Source of the DNA: Prochlorococcus sp. AG-418-K17
Lineage (GTDB): Bacteria > Cyanobacteriota > Cyanobacteriia > PCC-6307 > Cyanobiaceae
Direction: 5' to 3'
Assembly: GCA_003214055.1 (NCBI GenBank)
Contig: QCMD01000001.1
Coordinates: forward strand, 1 to 64,000
Length of the DNA stretch: 64,000 nucleotides
Shown piece by piece: positions 22,607 through 34,807 of the stretch. The translations under genes were made by a program, and so were the position numbers. How positions within the stretch are numbered: the stretch's first letter is position 1; every line of letters starts with the position of its first letter. The notes beneath the pieces were generated by a model. That model worked only from the letters and a program-made list of their open reading frames with translations, did no database searches and was not told where the DNA came from.

Positions 22607-23179
22607 ATGAAATCTTTCAATTTTTTTATTTCAAAAATACTACTTCTTTTGATTAGTAATCAAATTTTATTTAATACTCCACCTGTGAAATCTGCAGAAA
22701 ATATCAAAATAATTTATAGTGTTTTCTCAAGAACTATTAAATTAGATTCATTAAAAAAGTTTTCTGAAGAAGGTTATTCAACAAAAAAATTAAGAAGAAT
22801 TTTGAAAGCAACCGGTTCACCGGATAATGAAATTCAATCAATATTAAAGAAAGATTTTGAGCTTCCGATAACTATTGCAAGTAAATTGGTTTATTCCGAA
22901 ATCGGAAGTGTAGTCTTAAAGAGACTTTCAACAGTAATACATCCGCCAAAAGCAAAAGATGAAAGAACAGGAATGTTAGCTCTTCGGGCAAGTGTAGTAA
23001 AAGGTATCGATTTGGGACAAGGAAAAATAAATTTGATCAATTTCTTTGAAGGTTATCCAACTAAAACTGTTATTCTGGATGTTAACGCTTTAAGCAAGGT
23101 GATGAATAAAGTAGAATCAATTTCTGAATTATTAGATTTTTTCACGAGCTCTCCTTTAGATAAAATTAAATCAAATTAA
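22607..23179 (+). CDS. Secreted DUF1400-like (alpha/beta-hydrolase-associated) protein
   Basis: Start likely at internal ATG; signal-like N-terminus MKSFNFFISKILLLLISNQ then AENIKIIYSVFSRTIKLDSLKKFSEEG. Confidence 0.65.
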   Translation: MKSFNFFISKILLLLISNQILFNTPPVKSAENIKIIYSVFSRTIKLDSLKKFSEEGYSTKKLRRILKATGSPDNEIQSILKKDFELPITIASKLVYSEIGSVVLKRLSTVIHPPKAKDERTGMLALRASVVKGIDLGQGKINLINFFEGYPTKTVILDVNALSKVMNKVESISELLDFFTSSPLDKIKSN

Positions 23180-23185
23180 ATCATT

Positions 23186-24289
23186 ATGTTGTTATTAGAT
23201 AAAATCAAAAATAAATTTCGTTTGAAATATAGAAAGAAAAGATGGCCTGGTTTAATTAATGCTTATAAACAACATCTACCAGTAAGTTCTAAAACTCCTA
23301 TCATCACACTTAATGAAGGAAATACTCCCTTAATTTTAAGTGAGTCATTAAGTAAGTTAATTGGAAATGGAACTAGTGTTTATTTAAAATATGATGGCCT
23401 TAATCCGACTGGATCGTTTAAAGATCGAGGAATGACTATGGCAATCAGCAAAGCAAAAGAAGAAGGTAGCGAGGCAGTGATTTGCGCAAGTACTGGAAAC
23501 ACCTCTGCTGCTGCTGCTGCGTATGCTTCAAGAGGAGGCTTAAAATCCTATGTACTAATACCAGATGGATTTGTTGCGCAAGGAAAACTAGCTCAAGCAT
23601 TAATGTATGGAGCGGAAATAATTTCTATTAAAGGAAACTTTGATAGAGCTCTAGAGATTGTTAGGGAATTATCTTCAAAATACCCAATAGATCTTGTAAA
23701 TTCTGTAAATCCTTATCGAATACAAGGTCAAAAAACTGCAGCCTTTGAAATAATTGATGATTTAGGAAAATCACCAGATTGGCTTTGTATTCCAATGGGC
23801 AATGCTGGAAATATAACTGCATACTGGTTAGGTTTTAATGAATACAAAAAATTAAAAAAGAATTTAAAATTGCCATTAATGATGGGTTTTCAATCTGAAG
23901 GGTCTGCTCCATTAGTGAAAAATATAGTTGTTAAAAATCCAGAGACAATAGCAACAGCAATCAGAATAGGAAATCCAGTTAATCGAGAAAAAGCAAAAAT
24001 TGTAAAAAAAGAAAGTAAAGGAGACTTTCAATCCGTAACAGATGAAGAAATAATCTATGCTTACAAAATACTTGCTAACGAAGGTGTTTTTTGCGAACCA
24101 GCTAGTGCTGCATCTGTTGCTGGATTGATAAAAAATAAAAATAGGATACAAAAAGAATCAACTATAGTTTGTGTTTTAACAGGAAATGGTTTAAAAGATC
24201 CCGATTGCGCAATTAAAAATAATGATGCAATTTTTAGAAAAAATATTGAACCATCTTTAAAAGATATATCAACCATTTTAGGATATTAA
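23186..24289 (+). CDS. thrC: Threonine synthase
   Basis: [40 protein letters not shown]. Confidence 0.95.
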   Translation: MLLLDKIKNKFRLKYRKKRWPGLINAYKQHLPVSSKTPIITLNEGNTPLILSESLSKLIGNGTSVYLKYDGLNPTGSFKDRGMTMAISKAKEEGSEAVICASTGNTSAAAAAYASRGGLKSYVLIPDGFVAQGKLAQALMYGAEIISIKGNFDRALEIVRELSSKYPIDLVNSVNPYRIQGQKTAAFEIIDDLGKSPDWLCIPMGNAGNITAYWLGFNEYKKLKKNLKLPLMMGFQSEGSAPLVKNIVVKNPETIATAIRIGNPVNREKAKIVKKESKGDFQSVTDEEIIYAYKILANEGVFCEPASAASVAGLIKNKNRIQKESTIVCVLTGNGLKDPDCAIKNNDAIFRKNIEPSLKDISTILGY

Positions 24290-24628
24290 AAAAACCAAAT
24301 TTATTAGTGTCTGTGGAAATGCACTAAAAATTGTTTTTTCTTGTGAAAAATTCTGGGAAAATAAATTAAATTTGTTGAATTGATTATTGAATAATTTGCA
24401 ATAGCAAAATATTTTCACATTTTAAAAATTTTTTCCACTTATTAAATTTTGAAGATCTCTCTATATAATTATTATTTTACGACTATTCCACATTTCCCCA
24501 GGAACTACTAATACTATTTATTTTTTTTAATATATTAATTAATTAAATAGATATATATAGATAAATAAGGTTTATTGAATTTCATAAACGAAAAAAGTAT
24601 ATTTAATGTAGAAAAGTTTTAAAGCCCG
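24290..24628. other. Candidate chromosomal replication origin (oriC) upstream of dnaN
   Basis: Intergenic with several near-TTTTCCACA 9-mers (24312-24320 rc, 24342-24350 rc, 24431-24439, 24484-24492) followed by an extended A/T tract around 24519-24600. Confidence 0.6.
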
Positions 24629-25786
24629 ATGGAGATTATTTGCAATCAAATTGAATTAAATAACTCAATTCAACTTGTTAGTAAAGCAGTTGCTTCAAGA
24701 CCAACTCATCCTATACTTGCAAATATTCTTTTAACTGCTGATCAAGGAACCAATAAAGTAAGCTTAACAGGATTTGATTTGAATTTAGGTATACAAACTT
24801 CTTTTGATGCAACTGTAAAAAAAAGTGGAGCGATTACAATTCCTTCAAAACTTTTATCAGAAATAGTTAATAAATTACCGAGTGAAACCCCTGTTTTGTT
24901 AGATGTTGATGAAAATTCCGATAATATTTTGATTAAAAGTGACAGAGGTTCATTTAATTTAAAGGGAATCCCTTCTGATGATTATCCTAATTTACCATTT
25001 GTTGAAAGTGGTACTTCCTTAAATATTGATCCAAGTGCTTTTTTGAAAGCTTTAAAATTGACCACTTTTGCAAGTAGTAATGATGAGTCTAAACAGTTAC
25101 TTACAGGAGTTAATTTTACGTTTAAACAAAAGTATTTAGAATCAGCTTCAACTGATGGTCATAGATTAGCGGTAGTTTTAATTGGTAAAGAAGAAAATTC
25201 TTTGCAAACGGAAAATTCAGCAGCTAACGAAGATAACTTATCTGTTACTATTCCAACAAGATCACTAAGAGAAATTGAAAAACTTGTTAGTTTAAAAAGC
25301 TCAGAAAGTTCTATTAAATTATTTTATGATAAAGGACAAGTGGTTTTTATTTCTTCTAATCAGATCATTACAACAAGAACTCTAGAAGGTACTTACCCCA
25401 ATTACTCCCAATTAATACCAGATACATTTTCTAAACTTTTTACTTTTAATACTAAAAAACTTATTGAATCATTAGAGAGAATAGCAGTTTTAGCTGATCA
25501 ACAAAGTAGTGTTGTGAAGATCAAGTTGGACGAAAATGACTTAGCTTTAATAAGTGCTGATGCTCAAGATATAGGAAGTGGAAGTGAATCTCTTCCTGTT
25601 TCTTATTCAGGAGAAACATTTAATATTGCATTTAATGTTAGATATTTATTGGAAGGTTTAAAAGTGATTTCATGTGAAAATGTAGTTTTAAAATGTAATC
25701 TTTCAACAACTCCAGCTGTTTTTGTTCCAGAGGATAATCTTAATTCTTTTACTTATTTAGTTATGCCTGTTCAAGTACGTTCTTAA
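24629..25786 (+). CDS. dnaN: DNA polymerase III beta clamp
   Basis: MEIICNQIELNNSIQLVSKAVASRPTHPILANILL ... C-terminus TYLVMPVQVRS. Confidence 0.97.
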   Translation: MEIICNQIELNNSIQLVSKAVASRPTHPILANILLTADQGTNKVSLTGFDLNLGIQTSFDATVKKSGAITIPSKLLSEIVNKLPSETPVLLDVDENSDNILIKSDRGSFNLKGIPSDDYPNLPFVESGTSLNIDPSAFLKALKLTTFASSNDESKQLLTGVNFTFKQKYLESASTDGHRLAVVLIGKEENSLQTENSAANEDNLSVTIPTRSLREIEKLVSLKSSESSIKLFYDKGQVVFISSNQIITTRTLEGTYPNYSQLIPDTFSKLFTFNTKKLIESLERIAVLADQQSSVVKIKLDENDLALISADAQDIGSGSESLPVSYSGETFNIAFNVRYLLEGLKVISCENVVLKCNLSTTPAVFVPEDNLNSFTYLVMPVQVRS

Positions 25787-25787
25787 T

Positions 25788-26495
25788 TTGAAATTACCAA
25801 AAGAGTTTTTATTCAGTGAATTAGTGAAGCATAATGTAAAGGGTAATATGGCCCTTAATTATGGTATTGGAGAAAATGTCTGGATGCATCCTCCTGTACA
25901 TAGGATTTTAGGGTGGTATTCTCGACCCTCAAATTTCGAATTAAAAAGAAATGTTTGGAGATTAAATCAAATTAGTCAAATTATAGAAAACGAAATTTAT
26001 GTAAAAGGTGATCCAGCTATTTCTGATTTAGCAACTCTAAAAAGGTTTCCAACTTTAATGGAGGCGAGCTTAATAAATTCCCAAGGTTCAAAAATAGGAG
26101 TTATTGCAGATTTTTTATTTGAAATGAAAACAGGTAAAATAAAATATTATCTAGTATCACGTTCTAATCCTAAAATACCTGGTTCAAGTAGATGGAAATT
26201 AAATATTTCAGATATAAACGATCAACAACCAGGATTAGTATTTTGTTCTTTGCCTTCTTTAGATGACTTGTTTCTGATTAAATCAAGCATAAAGCACGAA
26301 TTTTTCAAAAAAGGAAAAAAAATTATTGATAGATTTGATGATATGAAAAACTTAGCTTCTAATAAACTGGAAAATTGGCTTGAGGAAGATGAAGATATAA
26401 ACCAAAATTTTAAATTTGAACAAGACAGTTTTTATAATGATAATGACAAATTAAGATCTTACAGTGATAAAAGTGAAGAAGACCCTTGGATCTGA
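25788..26495 (+). CDS. PRC-barrel domain protein
   Basis: SKIGVIADFLFEMKTGKIKYYLVSRSNP; conserved position between dnaN and purL; TTG start. Confidence 0.7.
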   Translation: MKLPKEFLFSELVKHNVKGNMALNYGIGENVWMHPPVHRILGWYSRPSNFELKRNVWRLNQISQIIENEIYVKGDPAISDLATLKRFPTLMEASLINSQGSKIGVIADFLFEMKTGKIKYYLVSRSNPKIPGSSRWKLNISDINDQQPGLVFCSLPSLDDLFLIKSSIKHEFFKKGKKIIDRFDDMKNLASNKLENWLEEDEDINQNFKFEQDSFYNDNDKLRSYSDKSEEDPWI

Positions 26496-26498
26496 CAT

Positions 26499-28838
26499 AT
26501 GAGTAATCCTACAAATCCAAAGCTTTATAATTTATTTGAAGCACTTAAAATTGAAAACTTAACCGAAAATGATTACAAAGAAATTTGTAAAAGATTAGGA
26601 AGAGAACCTAATAGAACTGAATTAGGAATGTTTGGCGTAATGTGGTCTGAACACTGTTGTTATAGAAATTCAAAACCACTTTTAGGAAATTTTCCAACTA
26701 AAGGAAAATATGTCTTAGTTGGACCAGGAGAGAACGCAGGGGTGATTGATTTTGGAAAGAATCAAAAGCTTGTATTTAAAATAGAAAGTCATAATCATCC
26801 TTCTGCAATTGAGCCTTTTCAAGGAGCTGCAACTGGTGTTGGAGGCATATTAAGAGATATTTTTACTATGGGCGCAAGACCAATTGCTGTTTTGAATTCA
26901 TTAAGGTTTGGTAATATCGAAAATTCATCAAATGTTTCTTTGCTTCGTGGTGTTGTTGCAGGTATTTCTCATTACGGAAATTGTGTAGGAGTGCCAACCG
27001 TAGGTGGCGAAATTGATTTTGATAATAGTTATTCAGGAAATCCACTAGTCAATGTGATGGCGCTAGGTTTGTTGGAAACTGAAGAGATTGTTTGTTCTGG
27101 TGCTGATAAAGTTGGTAGTCCAGTATTATATGTAGGAAATACAACTGGTAGGGATGGAGTTGGTGGAGCAAGTTTTGCTAGTTCAGAATTGACTACAAGT
27201 TCTTTAGATAACCGACCTGCTGTACAAGTAGGTGATCCATTTATTGAAAAAAGTCTTATCGAAGCCTGTTTAGATGCTTTTAAAACCGGAGATGTTATTG
27301 CAGCTCAAGATATGGGAGCCGCAGGATTGACATGCAGTAGTGCTGAGATGGCTTCCAATGGAGGTTTAGGAATATCAATTGATTTGGATCTAGTACCAGC
27401 AAGAGAGGAAAATATGACACCTTATCAATATTTGTTATCTGAATCTCAAGAGAGAATGTTACTTGTCGTAAAAAAAGAAAAAGTAACTAATCTGATTAAT
27501 CAATATGAAAAATGGGGACTATTTGCGAAAGTAATTGGAGAAGTTATTCCAACTAAAGAGGTTATTATTTCGCATAAAGGTAAAATCGCTGCTCAAATTC
27601 CAACTTCTGCTTTGTCTGATGATACTCCTATTAATATTCATAAGGCAATGAAAAGCCCCCCTAATTCTTTATTAAAAAAATGGGAATGGACAGAAGAGAA
27701 ATTACCTCAAATTAAAGATAATAAAATATTATCAATAAAAGAAAATAATGATTTTTCGCTTTCTCAAATTATTTTAAAACTTCTTTCTAATCCCTCAATA
27801 GCATCTAAGAGGTGGATATACAATCAATATGACTATCAGGTACAAGCAAATACAATTTTTAAACCAGGAGAATCAGATGCTGCTTTAATTAGATTAAGAG
27901 AACAAAATGAAAAAAATAAAAAAAAGAATTTTTCGGGTGTCGCTGTTTCTGTAGATTGTAATAGTAGATGGGTTTCTCTTGACCCCTTTAGAGGCAGCAT
28001 AGCTGCGGTAGCTGAATCTGCTCGAAATGTAAGTTGTGTTGGAGCTGAACCATTAGCAATTACAAATAATTTAAATTTTTCTTCACCCGAAACTGATATC
28101 GGTTATTGGCAGCTTTCATCTTCTTGTGATGGAATCTCTAAAGCATGTATAGATTTAGGAACTCCAGTTACTGGAGGTAACGTTTCTCTTTACAATGAAT
28201 CAAAAAATCAAAATAATGAAATTACTCCTATAAATCCTACTCCAGTTATTGGTATGGTTGGGAAAATAGATAATGTGGAAAAAGCTATTAGTAGTGGATG
28301 GAAAAATATTAATGATCAAATATGGTTAATAGGTTCTACTGCTTCAGAATCGACAATAGCTGCCAGTTCTTATTTGGAATATTTTCATGGAGAAATTACT
28401 GGCAGACCTCCCAAAATTGATCTGCATGACGAAAAATATTGTCAGACTTTTCTGAGATCTTTGATTTTAAAAGATTTTCTTGAATCTTCTCATGATATAA
28501 GTGATGGAGGATTAGCTGTAGCTTTATCAGAATGTTGTATTTTGTCATCTAAGGGTGCAGTAATTGATTTAGAAAATAATAACAACCGTTTAGATAATGT
28601 TCTTTTTTCTGAGGGAGGATCAAGGATAGTTTTTTCTGTGAATAAAAAAAATGAATTGAATTGGTTAAATTATCTTAATGCGATTCAACACGATTTACCT
28701 AAAACTATTTACGTTAAAAAAATAGGATATGTTTCTCAAGAGAGCTTAAAAATAAATGTTGAAAATATGGAAATTTGCAATATTGAGGTTGAGAAATTAA
28801 CCGAAAAATTTAATAATAGTATTTCAAGCTACCTTTAG
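26499..28838 (+). CDS. purL: Phosphoribosylformylglycinamidine synthase subunit PurL
   Basis: MFGVMWSEHCCYRNSKPLL, KIESHNHPSAIEPFQGAATGVGGI. Confidence 0.96.
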   Translation: MSNPTNPKLYNLFEALKIENLTENDYKEICKRLGREPNRTELGMFGVMWSEHCCYRNSKPLLGNFPTKGKYVLVGPGENAGVIDFGKNQKLVFKIESHNHPSAIEPFQGAATGVGGILRDIFTMGARPIAVLNSLRFGNIENSSNVSLLRGVVAGISHYGNCVGVPTVGGEIDFDNSYSGNPLVNVMALGLLETEEIVCSGADKVGSPVLYVGNTTGRDGVGGASFASSELTTSSLDNRPAVQVGDPFIEKSLIEACLDAFKTGDVIAAQDMGAAGLTCSSAEMASNGGLGISIDLDLVPAREENMTPYQYLLSESQERMLLVVKKEKVTNLINQYEKWGLFAKVIGEVIPTKEVIISHKGKIAAQIPTSALSDDTPINIHKAMKSPPNSLLKKWEWTEEKLPQIKDNKILSIKENNDFSLSQIILKLLSNPSIASKRWIYNQYDYQVQANTIFKPGESDAALIRLREQNEKNKKKNFSGVAVSVDCNSRWVSLDPFRGSIAAVAESARNVSCVGAEPLAITNNLNFSSPETDIGYWQLSSSCDGISKACIDLGTPVTGGNVSLYNESKNQNNEITPINPTPVIGMVGKIDNVEKAISSGWKNINDQIWLIGSTASESTIAASSYLEYFHGEITGRPPKIDLHDEKYCQTFLRSLILKDFLESSHDISDGGLAVALSECCILSSKGAVIDLENNNNRLDNVLFSEGGSRIVFSVNKKNELNWLNYLNAIQHDLPKTIYVKKIGYVSQESLKINVENMEICNIEVEKLTEKFNNSISSYL

Positions 28839-28884
28839 TATGAATATATTTTTTCAATTGATCGAATTTTTTAGAAATTAAATT

Positions 28885-30345
28885 ATGTGCGGAATAGTTG
28901 GAATTGTATCCTCAGATGATGTAAATCAGCAAATTTACGACAGCTTATTGCTTTTGCAGCATAGAGGTCAAGATTCAACAGGTATTGCTACGATGGAGAG
29001 CACTGTTTTTCATATACATAAAGCGAAAGGCCAAGTTAATACTGCATATAGAACTCGAGATATGAGGAATTTGATAGGAAGAATTGGATTAGGACATGTT
29101 AGATATGCAACAAAAGGATCAGCAGAAAGTGTTGAGGAAGCTCAACCGTTTTATGTCAATGCACCATACGGTATAGTTCTAATTCATAATGGAAATCTTA
29201 CTAATACAAGAGAGTTAGAAAAACAGTTATTTAATATTGATAAGCGACACACAAACTCTTCTAGTGATACAGAAATGCTTTTAAATGTTTTAGCTACTGA
29301 GTTACAAGAACAAATTCATAATAAGGAGTTAGAGCCAGATATTATTTTTAATGCAGTTAAGTCTTTACATAAAAGAATTCAAGGTTCATATGCATCAATT
29401 GCATTAATTTCAGGGCATGGTTTATTGGCTTTTAGAGATCCCTTTGGTATTCGACCCCTTGTAATCGGTAGACGAATTTCTTTATTAACCCAAAAAGAGG
29501 AATGGATGGTTGCAAGTGAGTCATTAGTTCTGGAGAATAATGATTATCAAGTTGTGAGAGATGTAAAACCTGGAGAGGCTATCTTCATAAATAATCAAGG
29601 TGAGTTTTTTTCAAAGCAATGTTCAGAAAATCCAAGGTTATTTCCCTGTGCTTTTGAATATGTTTATTTAGCTAGGCCAGATTCAATCATGAATGGGATT
29701 TCTGTTTATAAAGCCCGTTTAAAAATGGGCGATTATTTAGCAGAAACAATTAAGCAAAAAATCAGGTCAGGGGACGTAGATGTTGTTATGCCTATTCCTG
29801 ATTCATCTCGACCAGCGGCTATGCAAGTAGCAAGGAAGTTGGGTATTGAGTATCGAGAAGGTTTTTTTAAAAATAGATATGTTGGAAGAACATTTATAAT
29901 GCCAGGGCAGCAAAAACGTAAGAAATCAGTAAGACAAAAGTTAAATGCTATGAGTGCAGAATTTAAAAATAAGAATGTTTTAATAGTAGATGACTCGATT
30001 GTTAGAGGAACTACTTCAAAAGAAATTGTTCAAATGGCAAAAGACGCTGGAGCAAATAAAGTATTTTTTACTTCAGCGGCGCCTCCTGTTCGTTATCCAC
30101 ATGTTTACGGAATTAATATGCCTAATAGAGATGAACTGATAGCTCATGATAGAACAATAACTGAAATAGCTCAAAAATTAGAAATTGATAATCTTGTTTA
30201 TCAAAGTATTGAAAATTTAAGAAAATCTATAATATGTGATACTAATATTCAAGATCTTGAAATGAGTTGCTTTACTGGTTCTTATGTAACAGGAACGATT
30301 AATCAAGAGTATCTTGATTGGGTTGAAAATGAATATAAATCTTAA
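28885..30345 (+). CDS. purF: Amidophosphoribosyltransferase
   Basis: [13 protein letters not shown]-terminal Cys nucleophile; [22 protein letters not shown] motif. Confidence 0.97.
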   Translation: MCGIVGIVSSDDVNQQIYDSLLLLQHRGQDSTGIATMESTVFHIHKAKGQVNTAYRTRDMRNLIGRIGLGHVRYATKGSAESVEEAQPFYVNAPYGIVLIHNGNLTNTRELEKQLFNIDKRHTNSSSDTEMLLNVLATELQEQIHNKELEPDIIFNAVKSLHKRIQGSYASIALISGHGLLAFRDPFGIRPLVIGRRISLLTQKEEWMVASESLVLENNDYQVVRDVKPGEAIFINNQGEFFSKQCSENPRLFPCAFEYVYLARPDSIMNGISVYKARLKMGDYLAETIKQKIRSGDVDVVMPIPDSSRPAAMQVARKLGIEYREGFFKNRYVGRTFIMPGQQKRKKSVRQKLNAMSAEFKNKNVLIVDDSIVRGTTSKEIVQMAKDAGANKVFFTSAAPPVRYPHVYGINMPNRDELIAHDRTITEIAQKLEIDNLVYQSIENLRKSIICDTNIQDLEMSCFTGSYVTGTINQEYLDWVENEYKS

Positions 30346-32783
30346 TCGAGACAGTTATCAAATCTAATACAACTTTTAATGAAATCATCTTTTTCAAACT
30401 TGAGGATATCTCTCAAAAAAATACTTTTATTATTACTGAAATTTAATTTATCGAAATTTAATCTAGAAGATTTATTTTTATTTGTTTCAATCTCAAGTAA
30501 TTGATTGCTTGTTATTATTTTAATAAAATAATCGTTTTTTAGTCTAGTCTTTTCACTTAAATAACCTAAATATGAATTATTGGCATAATAAATTTCATTA
30601 TTATTAAGACAAAGAACTGTTCCTTTTTGGGAAATTAAATAAATATTTTTTCCTGTATTGCTTTTACAGGCAGAAACTATCTTTTCAGTTGGCAATGTTT
30701 TTATAAATAATAAACCCTGGGAATTTCTATTACTTGCAGCTATATTTCTATCAGACAAATCAAATTTAAATATTCTTCCTAAGGAAGTTAATATTATTAG
30801 AGATTCATTACCATTAGTAAAAAAAGAATCAATTATTTTTACATTATTTTTTAATTTAGTTATCGTAAAACTTCTATTGCTTTTGACCATATCATCATCA
30901 AAAAGAACCTTCTTAAATCGCCCATCTGAATTTAGTGTACATAAATAATTTTTTTCTTCTTCATCAATAGAATGGAAATTTATTATTTCATTTGGATCTA
31001 TTGTACCGATGGCTTTATAGTCTAATTTAAAATCAACATTAATATTCGATTTCCAATCAATTTGGAAAACTTTTCCAGTAAATGTAATTCCAATAATTCT
31101 TAAATTTTTATTGATATTACAAATAAAATTTTGAAGACTTTTATTATCGATAATTTTATTTTCATTTTCAAAAGATTTTTTATAATTGCTAAAAATTATT
31201 TTTTTTAAATAAAGTCTGTTGTCAATACATAATTTCGTCTTTTTATTTATTAAATCATTTAGTATTTGATCATTAATCGTTTGTATTTCGTTATCTTGAT
31301 TAATATTTTTTAGAATTTTTGTTTTACGTTTTACATTATATTTCTTTTTTAATATTGTTAATTCTTCAATTAATAATTCAAGTAATAACTTTCTATCTTT
31401 TAAAAGTTGAGTTAGATATTTCTTTTTTTCTTCTAACTTCCTAATATCAATTTCTATAGCTTGCCTTTCAAGATTCGTTAATTTTTTAAGTGGCATGTCT
31501 AAAACAGCATTTCCCTGTTTTTCACTAAAATTAAGTTTATTAATTAACTTCAATTTCGCTTCTGCACTATTTTCTGAAGTCTGAATAATTTCAATTATAT
31601 TTTTTATATTTTTCGTTGCTAAAGATAAGCCTTCAAGTATTTCTAGCTTATCTGATGTATTTCTTAGAAAATATGTTGTCCTTTTTCTAATTGTTTCTTC
31701 TCTAAATTCGAGAAAATAAGCCAGATATTTTTTTAATGTAAGTTGAACTGGTTTTCCTTTGATAAGTGCTAAAAAAATAGCCCCAAAGTTTGATTGGAGT
31801 GCTGTTTTTTTAAATAAATTTGAAATTACAATCTCACTGTTTGAATCTTTTTTTAATTCAATTACGATTCTCATTCCGTCTCGATCACTTTCATCTCTAA
31901 TATCAGAAATGCCATATATTTTGCCTGTATTTACAAGATCTGCAAGCTTTTCAATCCAACCGGCTTTACTTATCTGATAGGGAAGTTCAGATATTATTAG
32001 AGCATTTTTTTTATGTTTTCCTTTACCAAAATTTAGTTCTTCTTTTGCAATTACTCCTCTAATTGTAATTGACCCTTTTCCATTTTTATAAACCTCTTTA
32101 AGAGATTGATTGTAAATTAATTCTCCACCCGTTGGAAAGTCTGGACCTTTAATAATATTTGATAGTTTTTCATCACTTAAATCTTTGTTTTTAATTAAAG
32201 AAATCAGTCCATCTACAATTTCTCCTAGATTATGAGGTGGAATATTTGTTGCCATCCCAACTGCAATTCCTGAAGACCCATTTAGTAACAAAAATGGCAA
32301 TTGTGCAGGTAGAACCTCTGGTTCTTCTTGTGAACCGTCAAAGTTTTTATAATAATTTACTGTCTCTGAACCAATTTCCGCGAGAAATCCTTCGTCAGCA
32401 ATAGGCGCTAGACGAGTTTCTGTGTATCGCATAGCTGCGGGTGGATCATTATCAACTGATCCAAAATTCCCATGTCCATCTAGTATTGGGTATTTCGTTG
32501 AAAAATTTTGTACTAACCTTACTAAAGCATCATATACTGCCTGGTCTCCATGAGGATGATATTTGCCAAGTACATCTCCCACTACTCTGGCACATTTCCT
32601 GAATGGCCTGTCAGGCGTTAGACCTAATTCATGCATCGCAAAAAGAATCCTTCTTTGTACAGGTTTAAGTCCATCTCTTGCATCAGGCAAAGCACGTCCA
32701 ACTATTACGCTCATTGCGTACTCCAGATAAGAACGTTGCATTTCTTCTTGGAGCGAAATAGAGGTGAATTTTCCTTTATTCAT
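30342..32783 (-). CDS. Type IIA topoisomerase A subunit (GyrA/ParC paralog)
   Basis: [47 protein letters not shown]-terminal domain lacks an obvious GyrA box. Confidence 0.9.
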   Translation of the reverse strand: MNKGKFTSISLQEEMQRSYLEYAMSVIVGRALPDARDGLKPVQRRILFAMHELGLTPDRPFRKCARVVGDVLGKYHPHGDQAVYDALVRLVQNFSTKYPILDGHGNFGSVDNDPPAAMRYTETRLAPIADEGFLAEIGSETVNYYKNFDGSQEEPEVLPAQLPFLLLNGSSGIAVGMATNIPPHNLGEIVDGLISLIKNKDLSDEKLSNIIKGPDFPTGGELIYNQSLKEVYKNGKGSITIRGVIAKEELNFGKGKHKKNALIISELPYQISKAGWIEKLADLVNTGKIYGISDIRDESDRDGMRIVIELKKDSNSEIVISNLFKKTALQSNFGAIFLALIKGKPVQLTLKKYLAYFLEFREETIRKRTTYFLRNTSDKLEILEGLSLATKNIKNIIEIIQTSENSAEAKLKLINKLNFSEKQGNAVLDMPLKKLTNLERQAIEIDIRKLEEKKKYLTQLLKDRKLLLELLIEELTILKKKYNVKRKTKILKNINQDNEIQTINDQILNDLINKKTKLCIDNRLYLKKIIFSNYKKSFENENKIIDNKSLQNFICNINKNLRIIGITFTGKVFQIDWKSNINVDFKLDYKAIGTIDPNEIINFHSIDEEEKNYLCTLNSDGRFKKVLFDDDMVKSNRSFTITKLKNNVKIIDSFFTNGNESLIILTSLGRIFKFDLSDRNIAASNRNSQGLLFIKTLPTEKIVSACKSNTGKNIYLISQKGTVLCLNNNEIYYANNSYLGYLSEKTRLKNDYFIKIITSNQLLEIETNKNKSSRLNFDKLNFSNNKSIFLRDILKFEKDDFIKSCIRFDNCLD

Positions 32784-32867
32784 TAATATGCAAATCGATT
32801 TGCTTTGTTTAACTAAATTAAGACTAATAGGTAAAAAAATAATTTCCAGTCTTGAAAATTAGGAAGT

Positions 32868-33725
32868 TTATTTATTTATTTTTGATTTTGCTATTTTGAT
32901 ATCGTCTAAAAGTTCTTCATTTTGAAAAAGGATTTCAGTTGCTTTTTGCAGTTTTTCACCCCATAACTGTTCTTTTCTATAGTCGTATTCAACATATTTA
33001 GGATTTTTCTTCAAAGCTTTTTTTGCTAATACCAAAGCTTTATTAATGTCTCGTTTGCTTAAACATGATGCAAGTCCAAGTAATGGTTCTGCATTTTCAT
33101 TAATTAAAATTGCTTTCTCAAAAGAATTAATAGATTTGTTTATTTTATTTTGCTCAAAATAAGCCAAGCCAACATTGTTAATTGCCTGCCAAAAATCAGG
33201 ATTTATTTTAGTTACTTTTTCGAAAAAATTAATAGACGAGCTATATTTGTTTTGCATTAAGTAGATATTTCCTAATTGAAAAATAGCCCTATAGTTATCT
33301 GGTTCTATTTTTAATCCAGTTTTTAAAGCTATTTTTGCATTTTCTTTATCTGATTGCTTTAAATAAATATTACTCTTAGCAAAATGTATTTCACTGATCG
33401 TTGAATTAATTTTTTCTGCTTTTTCTAATGATATTAATGCATCTTTGTATAAGTCATTTGCTAATTGTGTATCAGATAAAATCATCCATAGTTTTTCGTC
33501 GGATTTATTTATTTTTATAGCTAATTTGGCTAAATTAAGGCTTTCTTTAATTTGCCCAAAATATAAAAGTTGATATGCGTTGTTACCAATTGACAAACTT
33601 TCTTTTTTTAGATTTTTAACTTGAGGAAAATAATAATAAGGTACAAGAGCTTTTGCTTTTTCTGTTTGTGTAAAGCAGTTTGCTAAAACAAATAGAAATA
33701 ATATTTTTGATAATAACTTTTTCAT
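32868..33725 (-). CDS. TPR-repeat protein, secreted/periplasmic
   Basis: Signal-like N-terminus, several TPR motifs (YRAIFQLGNIYLMQNKYSSSINFFEKVTKINP...). Confidence 0.85.
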   Translation of the reverse strand: MKKLLSKILFLFVLANCFTQTEKAKALVPYYYFPQVKNLKKESLSIGNNAYQLLYFGQIKESLNLAKLAIKINKSDEKLWMILSDTQLANDLYKDALISLEKAEKINSTISEIHFAKSNIYLKQSDKENAKIALKTGLKIEPDNYRAIFQLGNIYLMQNKYSSSINFFEKVTKINPDFWQAINNVGLAYFEQNKINKSINSFEKAILINENAEPLLGLASCLSKRDINKALVLAKKALKKNPKYVEYDYRKEQLWGEKLQKATEILFQNEELLDDIKIAKSKINK

Positions 33726-33727
33726 AA

Positions 33728-34711
33728 CTAATATTTATTTTTGAGTATTGCTTTCATATTTCTTTTCCACATCCAAGGTTTTATTCTTTTAAATGTCGAT
33801 TCTCTAAGATTGTCCTCCCATTTTTTATCATCCCAATTTAAAGAATTAATATCAAGTTTTGTAATCCATTCTTTAGGCCTTGTTTCCAGACTATTGTTGT
33901 AAGGAATATTTTTATTCCAAGGGCATATATCTTGACATATATCGCACCCTGCAATCCATCCATTTAAATTTTTTTCAATTTTTTTTGGTATTTTTTCACT
34001 CCTATTTTCAATGGTGTGATAAGCGATACATAAGTCTGACTTTATTACAAAAGGTTCCACGATTGCATTTGTAGGACACATCACAATACACTTATCACAT
34101 TTACCGCAAAGGGATTCTTGAGGCTTATCTGGAATTAAATCTTTTGTAAGAATTATGAAGCCTAAAGTAAACCATGAACCGTGATTTCTATTAATTAAAT
34201 TACTATTTTTTCCTATCCATCCTAGACCTGACTCTTCAGCCCATGCTTTCTCTAAAAGAGGAGATGTATCAACACAGATTTTCCATTTGCAGTCAGGAAC
34301 TTCATCATTTAGCCATTTACCAATATTTTTTAGTTTTTTCCGAATCACTTTATGATAATCTTCTCCTTGGCCAAATTTACCTACTTTAAATTTTTTATTA
34401 TTTTTATTTTGCTCATTCAAGTATGAAAATCCCACACTAAAAACACTTTTTGCACCTTCTAGAAGAGATTCTATATTCTTTCTTTTTTCTGACTCCATCC
34501 ATTTCATATCACCATGGTAGTTTTGAGATAACCATCTCTCGAGAGCATCATTTCTTAGTTTAAGACGAGAACTTCCTGGTATTGAGGCAATTCCGTAGAT
34601 TGTAAAGCCTTCTAATAATGCTCTTTCTTTAAGTTTTTTGCTTAGTTCTATTTTGTTTTTATTTGGGCTTATCATCTCTATATTATGGATAAATTTTTGT
34701 AAAAGTTTCAT
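33728..34711 (-). CDS. queG: Epoxyqueuosine reductase
   Basis: Two 4Fe-4S motifs CGKCDKCIVMCP and CDICQDICPWN; GLGWIGKN. Confidence 0.9.
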   Translation of the reverse strand: MKLLQKFIHNIEMISPNKNKIELSKKLKERALLEGFTIYGIASIPGSSRLKLRNDALERWLSQNYHGDMKWMESEKRKNIESLLEGAKSVFSVGFSYLNEQNKNNKKFKVGKFGQGEDYHKVIRKKLKNIGKWLNDEVPDCKWKICVDTSPLLEKAWAEESGLGWIGKNSNLINRNHGSWFTLGFIILTKDLIPDKPQESLCGKCDKCIVMCPTNAIVEPFVIKSDLCIAYHTIENRSEKIPKKIEKNLNGWIAGCDICQDICPWNKNIPYNNSLETRPKEWITKLDINSLNWDDKKWEDNLRESTFKRIKPWMWKRNMKAILKNKY

Positions 34712-34807
34712 ATTTTAAAAAGAAACTAATAAATAATTTAAATTTATTAAAAGAAAACATATCTTTACTCGTTAAAAACAGGTAAATTATTATTAAAGTT
34801 TATATTA

